Shown here: one piece after another, positions 59,901-64,000 of the stretch
Position numbering within the stretch: position 1 is the first letter of the stretch
Layout: each line of letters begins with the position of its first letter
Assembly: GCF_022682495.2 (NCBI RefSeq)
Contig: NC_071389.1
Location: forward strand, 103,333,951-103,397,950
Direction of reading: 5' to 3'
Length of the DNA stretch: 64,000 bases
Source: Desmodus rotundus
Lineage: Eukaryota > Chordata > Mammalia > Chiroptera > Phyllostomidae
The notes under the pieces: model-generated
Databases searched by the model: none
Told to the model about the DNA's origin: nothing
What the model saw: only the letters and a program-made list of their open reading frames with translations
Program-made: the position numbers and the translations under genes

Positions 59901-60716
59901 AGTCCTACTTTTCAATGTCATTTTTCTGTTATGTACTTGAAATACTGCCGTATGTTTAGAGCAGACATGGCACAACTTTATCTTACTGAGAAATCACCAG
60001 GTGGGTTCTAACCAGATACTCCAGAGTGGGCTTTAAAGTGTGTCATGGCACTGCTCTGGAATGCCTAAATTCAGACTTGTCTGTGCTTACTAGTTTCCTT
60101 TAGGGCAGGTACTAGGAAAATTCTGAAATTTTGTGATGCTGAGAGGTGCTTTAAATTCCCAGGGCTGACCCCCCCCACCCCCCCAAGAGTGAAGCAGGCT
60201 TTCTCCTCTGGGTGCCTCTGCTGAGGTGTCAGCCAATAGACAGAACATGGATGGAGAGCAGAGATTAGAAAGGTCCGGTGTTTCTTCCAGTTTGGGATAG
60301 AAATATCTTTTTCAAAGTTGTCATTTCCCAAGGAATCAGTCTCAAAAGGAATTGAATGTAGCACACAGATTTCTGTACTGGTCCCTTCCTGTTTATGTAA
60401 CTTTCTAACACTCGGGGAGACCCAACTCCAGGGTCTTTCCAATCTTCTTTCCCTCTCTTCACAAAGAGCTCCCAGGCTGGCTCACGTGTGGAGAAAGGGA
60501 AAAACACTGACTGGTATTTATTTTACAGTTAAGTAATTATTAATCCTTTTTTTGGATGTAGGCCTGTAAAAGAGGAAATTCAGACATTGTACGACTTGTC
60601 ATTGAATGTGGAGCTGACTGCAATATTTTGTCAAAGCACCAAAACAGCGCGATGCATTTTGCGAAGCAGTGTAACAATGTATTGGTGTATGACTTGCTGA
60701 AGAATCATTTAGACAC
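23754..60716 (+). CDS. MPHOSPH8: MPHOSPH8 (MPP8), exons 2-10, partial gene
   Basis: Nine coding exons on the + strand: 23754-23909, 33297-34142, 35467-35566, 43211-43468, 47944-48069, 48149-48237, 57970-58110, 58679-58765 and 60562-60716. They join to 1,958 nt without a frame break, and every internal junction has GT-AG. The product is the nuclear HUSH-complex subunit that binds H3K9me3 through an N-terminal chromodomain and acts with TASOR and periphilin to bring in SETDB1 and MORC2, silencing L1s, proviruses and other long intronless DNA (established for the human protein). Seen here: the second part of the chromodomain, a long charged Lys/Glu-rich linker, and ankyrin repeats. Exon 1 with the start codon lies upstream of the window, as I find no matching sequence in 1-23753. 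The C-terminal exons lie downstream. All exons are intact, so the gene appears functional. Exon numbers assume the human structure. Confidence 0.97.
23910..25015. other. Intron 2 sequence, no recognised feature
   Basis: A/T-rich intronic sequence. No gene or clear repeat was identified. Confidence 0.6.
25016..25225 (-). repeat. MIR SINE
   Basis: Antisense MIR text: 'gagaaaccgaggcttagata', 'ctagcccaagttcactggtt', 'agagccaggcaactgcactc'. Diverged, as expected for this ancient family. Confidence 0.7.
25226..26471. other. Intron 2 sequence, no recognised feature
   Basis: No gene, promoter or clear repeat seen. Short open frames on both strands do not resemble proteins I know. Confidence 0.55.
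26472..26659 (-). mobile_element. VES-type SINE
   Basis: Antisense; ends CCGGCTGGGGCT, with 'gagagaaacatcaatcagtt' and a purine-rich tail on the + strand. A diverged member. Confidence 0.85.
26660..27851. other. Intron 2 sequence, no recognised feature
   Basis: No gene or clear repeat seen in this A/T-rich stretch. Confidence 0.55.
27852..28095 (-). mobile_element. VES-type SINE (older variant)
   Basis: Antisense; ends CCACGTCAGCCAGGACT, with an internal duplication in the 'gagagagaatcatcaattgg' region compared with the commoner short form. Confidence 0.85.
28125..28310 (-). repeat. Probable MIR fragment
   Basis: Diverged MIR-like text in antisense ('gctgtgaggtagatggcagc', 'agggctggatcagccaggga'). 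Low certainty. Confidence 0.4.
28780..29460. repeat. Possible L2/MIR-era repeat split by a SINE
   Basis: 28780-29030 has diverged L2-like text ('tgtccatcactaggcacaca', 'tagaactcaggacagggtgg'); 29240-29460 may continue it. The identification is tentative. The VES SINE at 29041-29233 interrupts it. Confidence 0.35.
29041..29233 (+). mobile_element. VES-type SINE
   Basis: Sense copy with box A-like TGGTGTGGCTCAGTTGG, box B-like GGTTTGATTCCTGG, a CTCTCTCT-rich part and an A-rich tail (aaaataaataaaa). One of only four sense copies in the window. Confidence 0.9.
29560..30350 (-). mobile_element. Ancient L1M 3'-region fragment
   Basis: Text such as 'cctgtattctggatttggct' and 'gtagaatttcc', with 'gtggtagctagatacagaag', is the antisense 3' region of an old mammalian L1 (L1M type). 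Confidence 0.7.
30351..31029. other. Intron 2 sequence, no recognised feature
   Basis: No gene or clear repeat seen. The stretch lies between two ancient L1 pieces and may itself be highly diverged L1. Confidence 0.5.
31030..32440 (-). mobile_element. Ancient L1M fragments, antisense
   Basis: At least two pieces: 31030-31460 ('tctaggccagttgttttata', 'gtttcctcatgaatagattc') and about 31640-32110 ('agtgggagccccttcaagcc', 'ctggccctggttctctttag'). Both are antisense text of old L1M 3' regions. The 130-residue open frame at 31668-32060 is a by-product of this sequence, not a gene. Confidence 0.65.
32465..32805. mobile_element. Tigger/pogo-type DNA transposon remnant
   Basis: Non-coding DNA-transposon copy with inward text such as 'gggattgaactgcacaggtc' at the left and 'gttgttcaaggatcaactgt' at the right. 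The pair is familiar from Tigger-related non-autonomous elements ending in CAGTTGA-type repeats. The subfamily is not assigned. Confidence 0.6.
32806..33296. other. End of intron 2, with short (CAC)n
   Basis: Mostly unremarkable; a short CACCACCACCACC run lies at about 33042-33057. The last bases form the exon 3 acceptor (ttttctgttttatag). Confidence 0.6.
33297..34142 (+). CDS. MPHOSPH8: MPHOSPH8 exon 3 (charged linker)
   Basis: 846 bp, 282 codons, phase 0 at both ends, acceptor ttatag and donor gtgagt. It starts [20 protein letters not shown] just after the chromodomain and is dominated by Lys/Glu runs ([33 protein letters not shown]), so it is probably disordered and coiled-coil prone, with many nuclear-localisation-like basic clusters. 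The human protein is phosphorylated in this part. The distal half (LPHPHF-like in no family) is less conserved than the start. Without the splice at 34143 the frame would run on 25 codons to a TGA ending at 34220. Confidence 0.95.
34143..34839. other. Intron 3 sequence, no recognised feature
   Basis: A/T-rich intronic sequence without a recognised gene or repeat. Confidence 0.6.
34840..35033 (-). mobile_element. VES-type SINE
   Basis: Antisense copy ending CACACCAGTGAGAGCT; A/T tail at the left (tttttaaagattttatttg). Confidence 0.88.
35125..35322 (-). mobile_element. VES-type SINE
   Basis: Antisense copy ending CACACCAGCCAGGACT, about 145 bp upstream of exon 4. Confidence 0.9.
35467..35566 (+). 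CDS. MPHOSPH8: MPHOSPH8 exon 4
   Basis: 100 bp, enters in phase 0 and leaves after the first base of a codon. Encodes [20 protein letters not shown] and a further charged stretch ending KGLK. Acceptor gtttctttcag, donor gtgagt. It continues the charged linker. It sits among three antisense VES SINEs (two upstream, one downstream). Confidence 0.95.
35698..35920 (-). mobile_element. VES-type SINE
   Basis: Antisense copy ending GCCAGTCAGGGCT, with 'gacattgatgcatgaaagaa'. It has the longer internal form. Confidence 0.88.
37440..38520 (-). pseudogene. L1 ORF1-like remnant, copy D
   Basis: The antisense frame at 37911-37606 carries the RRM and C-terminal part ([57 protein letters not shown]). The rest is broken by stops and by the SINE at 38030-38245. 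Limits are approximate. Confidence 0.7.
38030..38245 (-). mobile_element. VES-type SINE
   Basis: Antisense copy inside ORF1 of copy D, ending CACCAGCCAGGG. Flanked by the repeat GGAATTCCTGTTTCTT (37979-37994, and again after the SINE at about 38247-38262), a clean target duplication. Confidence 0.9.
38521..38730 (-). mobile_element. VES-type SINE
   Basis: Antisense copy in the 5' part of copy D, ending CACACCATCAAGGGCT. Confidence 0.9.
41160..41368 (-). mobile_element. VES-type SINE
   Basis: Antisense copy ending CACACCAGCCAGGGC. 'GATCTTAGTTTAT' follows and 'TATCTTAGTTTAT' precedes it (about 41142), which suggests a target duplication of ATCTTAGTTTAT. Confidence 0.9.
41369..42619. other. 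Intron 4 sequence, no recognised feature
   Basis: No gene or clear repeat seen. Confidence 0.55.
42620..42901 (+). mobile_element. VES-type SINE with long CT tract
   Basis: Sense copy: box A-like CAGGTAGCTCAGCTGGTTAG, then an expanded CTCTCTCC tract (about 42755-42850) and an AAATAAATAAATAA tail. Confidence 0.88.
42907..43115 (+). mobile_element. VES-type SINE
   Basis: Second sense copy directly after the previous one ('ggcagctcagttggttagaa', 'gtgggtttagtcccc'). It ends about 95 bp before exon 5. Confidence 0.88.
43211..43468 (+). CDS. MPHOSPH8: MPHOSPH8 exon 5
   Basis: 258 bp, starts with two bases completing a Thr codon and ends with one base of an Asp codon; acceptor tttttaccag, donor gtgagt. 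Encodes [18 protein letters not shown], then a charged stretch and [19 protein letters not shown], among the best conserved parts of the linker in human MPP8. Confidence 0.95.
43469..44039. other. Intron 5 start, no recognised feature
   Basis: No gene or clear repeat seen. Confidence 0.5.
44040..47000 (-). pseudogene. Decayed endogenous retrovirus pol (RNase H-integrase)
   Basis: Antisense retroviral pol remains, with many stops and frameshifts. RNase H: WYTDGL at 46580-46563, which includes a catalytic-type Asp, and [16 protein letters not shown] text near 46350-46310. Integrase: PLPPSKGSK in the core near 46017-45990, followed by QTQAVPC- and LEKLST-like text. Further left (to about 44040) sequence continues without a clear domain and could be the 3' part of the provirus. 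No LTRs were found. It is old: nearly every 100-200 bp holds a stop in any frame. Class (ERV1 or ERVL) is not decided. Confidence 0.65.
47001..47200 (-). repeat. Probable MIR fragment
   Basis: Antisense MIR-like text ('ccaagtcacacagctaacag', 'gtgtccagatccaggtgtgt'). Confidence 0.55.
47201..47943. other. End of intron 5, no recognised feature
   Basis: A/T-rich; no gene or clear repeat seen. Ends in the exon 6 acceptor (catgttacag). Confidence 0.55.
47944..48069 (+). CDS. MPHOSPH8: MPHOSPH8 exon 6
   Basis: 126 bp; starts with two bases of an Asp codon and ends with one base of a Thr codon; donor gtaagt. Encodes [20 protein letters not shown] and then [13 protein letters not shown], the segment just before the ankyrin region. 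The next intron is only 79 nt (48070-48148). Confidence 0.95.
48149..48237 (+). CDS. MPHOSPH8: MPHOSPH8 exon 7
   Basis: 89 bp, ends in phase 0; acceptor cattttag, donor gtagta. Encodes [20 protein letters not shown] and NEEYNLDQE, the first ankyrin repeat unit. Confidence 0.95.
48966..48979. repeat. Target-site duplication (left) of copy E
   Basis: CCCACATTTTGTTT, repeated at 50938-50951. The 14-bp direct repeat brackets the full-length ORF1-only element, as produced by L1-type target-primed insertion. Confidence 0.85.
49180..49367 (-). mobile_element. VES-type SINE
   Basis: Antisense copy ending TATACCAGCCAGGGC, inserted in the 3' UTR of copy E. 'ATTTGTGCATCTT' before and 'ATTTATGCATCTT' after it form a target duplication. 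Confidence 0.9.
49600..50290 (-). pseudogene. L1 ORF1-like remnant, copy E
   Basis: Antisense open stretches 50313-49948 (N-terminal: [36 protein letters not shown]) and 49963-49745 ([17 protein letters not shown]) belong to the same ORF1 type. They are in different frames with a deletion between them, so the gene is dead. Confidence 0.75.
51310..53043 (-). pseudogene. MORF4L1P: MORF4L1 (MRG15) processed pseudogene
   Basis: Antisense intronless copy of the mRNA for MORF4L1, a chromodomain-MRG protein of the NuA4/TIP60 and Sin3 complexes. T-run at 51311-51329 (poly(A) tail in antisense), 3' UTR (51330-52031), coding remnant (52958-52032) and a short 5' UTR to about 53043. Recognised stretches: [17 protein letters not shown] (chromodomain), then [23 protein letters not shown], and [17 protein letters not shown] followed by YEVAPPEY (MRG domain end). 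The start ATG is TTG (52958-52956), and several stops and frameshifts are present. No introns, so it arose by reverse transcription. I could not identify its target duplication. Confidence 0.85.
53044..53688. other. Intron 7 sequence, no recognised feature
   Basis: Intronic sequence without a recognised gene or repeat. Confidence 0.55.
53694..54008 (-). repeat. 3' LTR of the provirus
   Basis: 315 bp, TG...CA-bounded. Its + strand shows TTTATTGGGG (an AATAAA-type signal on the minus strand) near 53762. It matches the other LTR throughout with roughly 16 substitutions and a few single-base gaps by eye. Confidence 0.9.
54327..54638 (-). pseudogene. Retroviral protease (pro)
   Basis: Open antisense frame of about 103 residues with the aspartic-protease active site [12 protein letters not shown] and the C-terminal helix start LLGRDVLQ, as in retroviral proteases that mature gag. 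It lies in the same frame as the preceding gag, separated by a single TGA at 54653-54651, the arrangement of gammaretroviruses where a fraction of ribosomes read through the gag stop. It ends soon after the protease; no reverse transcriptase follows. Confidence 0.8.
54651..55430 (-). pseudogene. Retroviral gag remnant (capsid-nucleocapsid)
   Basis: One antisense frame holds the capsid start ([18 protein letters not shown] near 55360-55310), the major-homology-type region ([18 protein letters not shown] near 55225) and nucleocapsid. The nucleocapsid has two CCHC-like knuckles: [14 protein letters not shown] is complete, while [14 protein letters not shown] has Arg in place of the last Cys. In-frame TAA codons near 55310-55290 and a TGA at 55031-55029 break it, and part of the capsid between 55310 and 55277 seems deleted. 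5' of this (55430-56310) is decayed matrix/leader sequence. Confidence 0.75.
56315..56332 (-). promoter_or_regulatory. Candidate tRNA primer-binding site
   Basis: 18 nt that read TGGTGCCAAAACCCGGGA on the minus strand, two bases downstream of the 5' LTR. TGG is the complement of the tRNA CCA end. The tRNA is not assigned. Confidence 0.75.
56335..56652 (-). repeat. 5' LTR of the provirus
   Basis: 318 bp, TG...CA-bounded, with the same internal text as the left LTR. The provirus reads leftward from here. Confidence 0.9.
56690..57524 (+). mobile_element. 5'-truncated sense L1 3' end
   Basis: Sense L1 from the end of ORF2 through the 3' UTR: 'atgctcagtatcattaatcg', 'ggaatgcagactagtgcagc', 'gatttcactcatatatagaa' and an A-rich end near 57520. 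A 5'-truncated insertion. Confidence 0.85.
57525..57752 (+). mobile_element. VES-type SINE (variant)
   Basis: Sense copy: GATGTAGCTTAGTTGGATGA (box A-like), CGTTCAATTCTGGG (box B-like), a second GGTTTGGTTCCC, then CCCTCTCTTT and an A-rich end. It sits 217 bp before exon 8. Confidence 0.85.
57970..58110 (+). CDS. MPHOSPH8: MPHOSPH8 exon 8 (ankyrin)
   Basis: 141 bp, 47 codons, phase 0; acceptor caataaag, donor gtgggt. Encodes ankyrin repeats: [20 protein letters not shown], then [20 protein letters not shown]. The acceptor has only a short pyrimidine tract and overlaps an AATAAA hexamer. Confidence 0.95.
58111..58678. other. Intron 8, no recognised feature
   Basis: A/T-rich; no gene or clear repeat. 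Ends in a strong T-run before the exon 9 acceptor. Confidence 0.6.
58679..58765 (+). CDS. MPHOSPH8: MPHOSPH8 exon 9 (ankyrin)
   Basis: 87 bp, 29 codons, phase 0; acceptor ctttaatag after a T-run, donor gtaaat. Encodes [20 protein letters not shown] then ETALMK, one ankyrin repeat boundary. Confidence 0.95.
58766..59231. other. Intron 9 start, no recognised feature
   Basis: No gene or clear repeat seen. Confidence 0.5.
59232..59411 (-). mobile_element. VES-type SINE (diverged)
   Basis: Antisense copy ending CTGTCTGGCCAGGGC with 'gagggaaacatcaatttgtt'. Confidence 0.8.
59412..60561. other. End of intron 9, no recognised feature
   Basis: No gene seen. A C-run with one interruption (CCCCCCCACCCCCCC) is at about 60169-60184. 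Ends in the exon 10 acceptor (tttggatgtag). Confidence 0.55.
60562..60716 (+). CDS. MPHOSPH8: MPHOSPH8 exon 10 (ankyrin)
   Basis: 155 bp, starts in phase 0 and ends after two bases of a codon; donor gtaagt. Encodes [20 protein letters not shown], then [20 protein letters not shown] and [11 protein letters not shown]. In the last ankyrin start the usual Leu of ALHFA is Met here. Further coding exons lie beyond the window. Confidence 0.95.
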
Positions 60717-60954
60717 GTAAGTGTGCTATAACTGTGCCATGGGCATGTCACAGGACCAGACATAGCGAAACTGGGCTGGTCTGTATCTACCTGCTTAGAA
60801 AAAAGACTGTCAAGTGGAAGTCCCTTTGGGTTTCTGTTCTCAGAAGATCACAAAGTGAAGTGGCATATGAATTATTTCTCTTCAAGCACTGAGGTCTTAG
60901 AAACTATCAAAGTTAACATCATCCTATCCAGGAGTATCTCCTTAAAATCTTGAA

Positions 60955-61345
60955 TTTTAGTTCATTGTTGTTTTACTTAATGGACACAATTTTTAGAGCA
61001 CTTTCAAGTTCACAGTGACATTGAGCAGGAAGTACATTTTTCCAGAGGGCCCCTGCCTCACACAACAGCCTCCCCTACCATCAACATCTCTGACCAGACT
61101 GGTGCAATAAACCTACCTGGACAATTACCATTTGAAATCCTTAGTTTATGTTAGGATTCACCTTGGTGGCATATGTTCTATGGGTTTTGACAAATGTATA
61201 ATGACATGTTAGCCTCAGTGCCCTACCTACTGATCTCTCCCTTGCCAGAAAACCCGGACAACCACCGATCCTTTCATTGTCTTCATAAATTTTGCCTTTT
61301 CTAGAATGTTATGTAGTTGGAATCGATACAGTATTTAGGTAGCCT
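60955..61345 (-). mobile_element. Ancient L1M 3'-region fragment
   Basis: Antisense L1M text: 'tttagagcactttcaagttc', 'tgggttttgacaaatgtata', 'ctagaatgttatgtagttgg'. Diverged. Confidence 0.7.
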
Positions 61346-61689
61346 TTGCTAAATGATCATTCCATAGTCTGGATGCATCTATTTCATTCTCTTTCAAATA
61401 AATTCTTAATCATTTATTTTCATGTCACAAACAGTAGCTAAGAAAAGTTAAGCATTTATTGTTCATGCAATAGGGACTATAGGGGTATACAGTCTTGGGC
61501 AGGAAGAGCTTCTTATCCTCATCCACCATGCTTAGAATGTGACTTGGATCCTTCATGTCTGTGAGAAAGTGAGTAGAAAAGTAAGGTAAATTTTGGACAA
61601 GAAGCAAAAAAAAGGGCAAAGATCAAACTGAAGGGATGTGTGTCTAATGAATGTACCCCCTTTAACAGCCTCACCCAAACAGTAATATT

Positions 61690-61880
61690 TTTTTAAAATC
61701 TTCACCCAAGCTTATGTTTATTGATATGAGAGGGAGAAACAAAAACTGGTTGCTTCCCATACATGCCCTAACTGGAGATCAACCTACAACCTACACATAG
61801 GCCCTGGCCAAGGAACAAACCCGCAACCTTTTGGTATATGGGACAATACTGTAAGCAACAGACCCACCCAGTCAGGGCCC
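61690..61880 (-). mobile_element. VES-type SINE (diverged)
   Basis: Antisense copy ending CCACCCAGTCAGGGCC, with 'gagagggagaaacaaaaact' in place of the commoner text. Confidence 0.8.
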
Positions 61881-62564
61881 AAGCAGTAATTTCTGTATGA
61901 CTTTGGCTAGCATTTATGTCTGCAAGGAGTCCTGGAAAGCCAACATGTCTCGATTTGTTCACATGAGTAACAAATTCAGAGAGCTTGCAAGGTGACCTGT
62001 CTTCTTGTTTGTGTGAGATGGAGGGATTCCTAGGATGCTGGACTTACCTCCTAAAACCAGAATATTTGGGGCAAACCACATGAGTTACCTTGCTGGTGAG
62101 ATAGTGTAAAAACATTTTACTGCTCTTCTGCAGTCATAACTGAAACTCCAGCACCCAAAACATAGTTCAGTACTTTGGTTAATTCTGACCAGAGCAAACC
62201 ATGAAAGGCATGTCAATGCACCTTCCCACATTTGCAGGAAGAGTATGTCTTCTCCTATTTCCAAAGAACTGAGACAGAAGTACAGTGTTTTGATCCATGC
62301 CCATCCCAAATGACTGTGAAGTTCAGGCTGTGTGAGAACAGTATAAAAGGGAGCAAATGGGCAGTGTAGTCCAGGTTTACAGGAAGAATTATTTCATTTA
62401 CACTGAAGTTCAAAGTACAGCCTGTAGGAAGCTGATGGTAGAACTGTTCATGTGGACATTCACCTCAGCAAGTTAGTTATCGTGAGACTAGAGCTGAACA
62501 AACAAGAAAAAGATCCTTGCCAAATTGTGCCAAGTAGGGAAAAAAACGAGCAAATATTTAAAAG

Positions 62565-62596
<32 letters not shown>

Positions 62597-62618
62597 GCTT
62601 ATATACAGCTTTTCATAA
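61881..62618. other. Intron 10 sequence with (GA)n
   Basis: No gene or clear repeat apart from a (GA)n run at about 62565-62592 next to the 5' end of the following element. Confidence 0.55.
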
Positions 62619-64000
62619 TGGGACTTCCAGCCAGGATGGAGGCATAGGTTGCCCCTTGCACAACCAAAAAATAACCAGAACAGCTAGAAAATCAAACTGA
62701 GTGGAAGTCCAACAACCAAGGAGTTAAAGAAGAAATATATATCCAGACTGGTGGGGGCAGGTGGAGACAGGCAACTGGGGCAGAGAAGACTTAGACTTGC
62801 GGCATGGTGTCCGCTGGAAGACTACGTGGTCCTGCATTTGCGTGTAGATACACCAGGAGGACCAACTGGGGAGGAAGACAGACTGCACAACCTAGGGTTC
62901 CAGTGCATGGAAATAAAGCCTCAAAACCTGACTATAAAAACCCAAGGGAGCTGCGGTGGCAGGAGAAATTCCCAGCATAACAGGAGAGTTTATTGGAGAG
63001 ACCCAGAGGGTCCTAGAACATACACAAACCCACCCACCGGGGAATAAGCAACAGAAATGCCCAGTTTGCTTGTGGGTAGCAGGGGAAGTTAGTGGAAGCC
63101 TGCAGAGAGCTAGGCAAGTGGCATCGTTTCCTCTCAGACCCCTCCTCCACATACAGTGCCACAACACAGCTCTGGCTGGTTCCCAAGGTTCTGCCACTTA
63201 CTGTGTAACAGGCGGCAGAGACAAAAATAATATGGCCCGGATGAAAGAACAGATCAAAGCTCCAAAAACAAAATGAAGCGATGAAGAGACAACCTACCAG
63301 ATGCAGAGTTCGAAACACTGATAATCAAGATGCTCACAGAAATGGTTGAGTATGGTCGCAAAATAGAGGAAGAAGTGAAGGGTACGAAAAGTGAAATAAA
63401 GGAAAATGTACAGGGAACCAACAGTGACCGGAAAGAAACTGGGACTCAAGTCAACAATTTAGATCGTAAGGAAGAAAATAATTCATCCAGAGCAAAATGA
63501 AGAAACAAGAATTCAAAAAAAAAAAAAAAAATGAGGAGAGACTTAGCAACCTCGGGGACAACGTTAAACATTCCAACATCCAAATCATAGTAACTTGAAA
63601 AAATAATGGAGAACTTCCCGGGAGTCCCAGAAGATCGGACAGTCCCAAGGAAGCACACACCAAGGCACATCATAACTAAATTACCCAAAACTGAACATAA
63701 AGAGAGAATCTTAAAAGCAGCAAGAGAAAAGGAGAGCATTACCTACAAAGGAGTTCCCATAAGACTATCAGCTGATTTCTCAAGAGACCTTGCAGGCAAG
63801 GAGGAGCTGGAAAGTATATGAAGTCATGAAAGGCAAGAACCTACATCCAAGATTACTCTATCCAGCAAAGCTATTGTTTTGGAATGGAAGGGCATATAAA
63901 GTGCTTCCCAGATAAGGTCAAGTTAAAGGAGGAGGAAGTCATCCTCACCAAGGCTTTATGATATGAAATGTTAAGGGGACTTGACTTATCCAAGAAAAAT
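62619..64000 (+). mobile_element. ORF1-only L1 derivative (HAL1-like), copy F, cut by window end
   Basis: Sense copy. 5' end GGGACTTCCAGCCAGGATGG at about 62621, then a 5' UTR (62640-63240) closely like copy A, then ORF1 remnants from 63241. The + strand reaches the end of ORF1 at the window end, so the 3' UTR is not visible and the lack of ORF2 cannot be shown for this copy. Confidence 0.75.
63241..63982 (+). pseudogene. L1 ORF1-like remnant, copy F
   Basis: Start ATG 63241 (ATGAAAGAACAGATCAAAGC), with an early frameshift. Later parts (63606-63821) keep ENFPGVPED, HTPRHIITKLPK and [19 protein letters not shown] text. An A-run at 63517-63530 and several shifts break it; part of the RRM is missing (deletion near 63600-63640). 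Non-functional. Confidence 0.7.

Noticed and set aside
1..64000. CRISPR array, operon or prokaryotic defence system
   Set aside because: No regularly spaced short repeats and no prokaryotic genes; the window is intron-rich mammalian DNA.

Overview
The window is mammalian nuclear DNA, almost certainly from a bat. It carries at least 18 copies of a tRNA-derived SINE with the look of the bat VES family, among bat-type L1s. It holds one protein-coding gene on the + strand: the central nine coding exons of MPHOSPH8 (M-phase phosphoprotein 8, MPP8). MPP8 is the H3K9me3-reading subunit of the HUSH silencing complex. Exons 2-10 lie at 23754-23909, 33297-34142, 35467-35566, 43211-43468, 47944-48069, 48149-48237, 57970-58110, 58679-58765 and 60562-60716. 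They give 1,958 coding nt in one consistent reading frame, with GT-AG sites throughout. Exon 1 (start codon and first part of the chromodomain) and the exons after 10 (end of the ankyrin region and the C-terminal domain) are not in the window. Exon numbers follow the human gene structure from memory.

Layout. 1-23753 is intron 1, a nest of mainly antisense L1 copies broken up by ORF1-only L1 derivatives, SINEs and two candidate solo LTRs. 23754-33296 is exon 2 and intron 2 (older L1M, MIR, L2, a Tigger-like element, SINEs). 33297-35566 is the large exon 3 plus exon 4, set among SINEs. 35567-43210 is intron 4, with an old ORF1-only element that holds a younger one, which in turn holds two SINEs. 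43469-47943 is intron 5, with a decayed antisense retroviral pol remnant. Exons 6 and 7 are separated by a 79-nt intron. 48238-57969 is intron 7, with another ORF1-only element, an antisense MORF4L1 processed pseudogene and a gag-pro-only endogenous provirus with two LTRs and a 5-bp target duplication. 57970-64000 holds exons 8-10 (ankyrin repeats) and the start of intron 10.

The most interesting structure is a multi-copy family of L1-derived elements with an L1-like 5' UTR, an ORF1 and a 3' UTR ending in poly(A), but no ORF2 (half-L1 or HAL1-type). Six copies are recognisable, plus one older relative. They carry target-site duplications and nest in each other and in SINEs, so they moved recently and repeatedly, presumably with ORF2 protein supplied by L1. 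They sit inside a gene whose product is known to silence L1-type retroelements. There is no bacterial-type operon, CRISPR array or functional tRNA or rRNA gene. Identifications rest on reading the sequence and on recalled family features; no database search was run.
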